In this document: positions 62,043-62,282 of the stretch, one piece after another
How the letters are laid out: each line of letters opens with the position of its first letter
How positions within the stretch are numbered: position 1 is the first letter of the stretch
Assembly: GCA_946185745.1 (NCBI GenBank)
Contig: CAMHKQ010000010.1
Span: 1 to 62,282 of the forward strand
From: an uncultured Bacteroidales bacterium
GTDB lineage: Bacteria; Bacteroidota; Bacteroidia; Bacteroidales; UBA932
Direction of reading: 5' to 3'
Length of the DNA: 62,282 nucleotides
Notes under the pieces: model-generated
Told to the model about the DNA's origin: nothing
The model's database searches: none
What the model saw: the letters and a program-made list of their open reading frames with translations, nothing else
Translations under genes and position numbers: made by a program

Positions 62043-62282
62043 ATGCGTAAAAAAATCGTAGCTGGGAACTGGAAGATGAACACCACCGTTCCCGAAGGAA
62101 TTGAACTCGCGAAGGCAGTCGCTGCAAAATCTGCCGAACTCCCCGAAAACGTAGGCCTTATCGTGGCTCCTCCCTTCACTCATCTGGCCGCCGTGGCCGA
62201 GGCCATCAAGGGCTCCAGGATAGAGCTTTCCGCCCAGAACTGCGCCGACCACGAAAAGGGCGCCTACACCGGAGAGGTTTCC
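62043..62282 (+). CDS. tpiA: Triosephosphate isomerase, N-terminal part (cut by window edge)
   Basis: Glycolytic enzyme interconverting dihydroxyacetone phosphate and glyceraldehyde-3-phosphate. The 80 visible codons start MRKKIVAGNWKMNTT, with the substrate-binding Asn and Lys in the NWKMN motif, and continue through VAPPFTHL and LSAQNCADHEKGAYTGEVS. The rest, including the catalytic His and Glu, is beyond the window. Confidence 0.95.
   Translation, partial: MRKKIVAGNWKMNTTVPEGIELAKAVAAKSAELPENVGLIVAPPFTHLAAVAEAIKGSRIELSAQNCADHEKGAYTGEVS

Overview
This 62.3 kb window is a piece of chromosome from a member of the Bacteroidota, most likely the Bacteroidales (probably an uncultured gut or rumen type with GC-rich third codon positions). 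The evidence is the repeated promoter element TAnnTTTG, the lack of Shine-Dalgarno sites, and family content typical of the phylum: a DUF3078 outer-membrane protein, a WbqC-like protein, a Porin_10-like barrel, an archaeal/eukaryotic-type ProRS, type I asparaginase, an M13 peptidase lipoprotein, an ExbB-ExbD-ExbD operon and a TonB-dependent receptor. Genes are dense, and many overlap through ATGA or TAATG junctions. Very long antisense ORFs (up to 975 codons, opposite infB) are a by-product of GC-rich codon use and were left out.

Layout. 1-4.1 kb: truncated asnS, the exbB-exbD-exbD energy-transducing operon, asparaginase. 4.1-9.5 kb: tatD, dprA, queA, a Nudix hydrolase, an SRPBCC protein and a NOL1/NOP2-type RNA methyltransferase. 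9.5-14.1 kb: TPR protein, M13 peptidase, an FtsX-type permease, lytic transglycosylase. 14.1-21.5 kb: large outer-membrane barrel, an AmgK-like kinase, DivIC/FtsB, CPBP protease, two sugar-phosphate nucleotidyltransferases (one MurU-like) and a rhomboid protease. 21.5-30.1 kb is accessory in character: CDF transporter, a GNAT/zinc-ribbon/glutathione-peroxidase fusion, a decayed GNAT gene, a lone PAS protein, a TonB-receptor/HMA/HydE-like operon and small, partly duplicated hypothetical genes. It ends beside an array of hairpins and the initiator tRNA gene. 30.4-46.4 kb: folP, tmk, a DoxX/MauE-like protein, sppA, hisS, tilS, DUF3078, proS, a Tyr/Gly- and Ser/Gly-rich lipoprotein, a FadL-type protein, then lpxD-lpxC-lpxA and wbqC-like. 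46.4-53.6 kb: rimP-nusA-infB behind a terminator-like leader, a DUF4838 hydrolase, tRNA-Gln, tadA. 53.6-62.3 kb: polA, an ECF sigma factor, a GlpT-type transporter, rsmG-rpmH, a LolC/E-like permease, rbfA, tyrS and truncated tpiA.

Themes. Housekeeping translation genes (asnS, hisS, proS, tyrS, queA, tilS, tadA, infB, rimP, rsmG, rbfA, rpmH, two tRNAs) alternate with cell-envelope genes. TAnnTTTG elements sit only 6-8 nt before many start codons, which implies leaderless mRNAs and fixes several starts. The observations most worth a second look are the intrinsic-terminator hairpin between the rimP promoter and the rimP start, the three-domain GNAT fusion, the metal-uptake operon ending in a HydE-like radical SAM gene, the mosaic duplicated small genes and the hairpin array next to tRNA-fMet. 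Several housekeeping proteins are also reduced relative to their families: RimP, LpxC, the PolA exonuclease and possibly FolP. I saw no CRISPR array, insertion sequence, prophage or rRNA gene.
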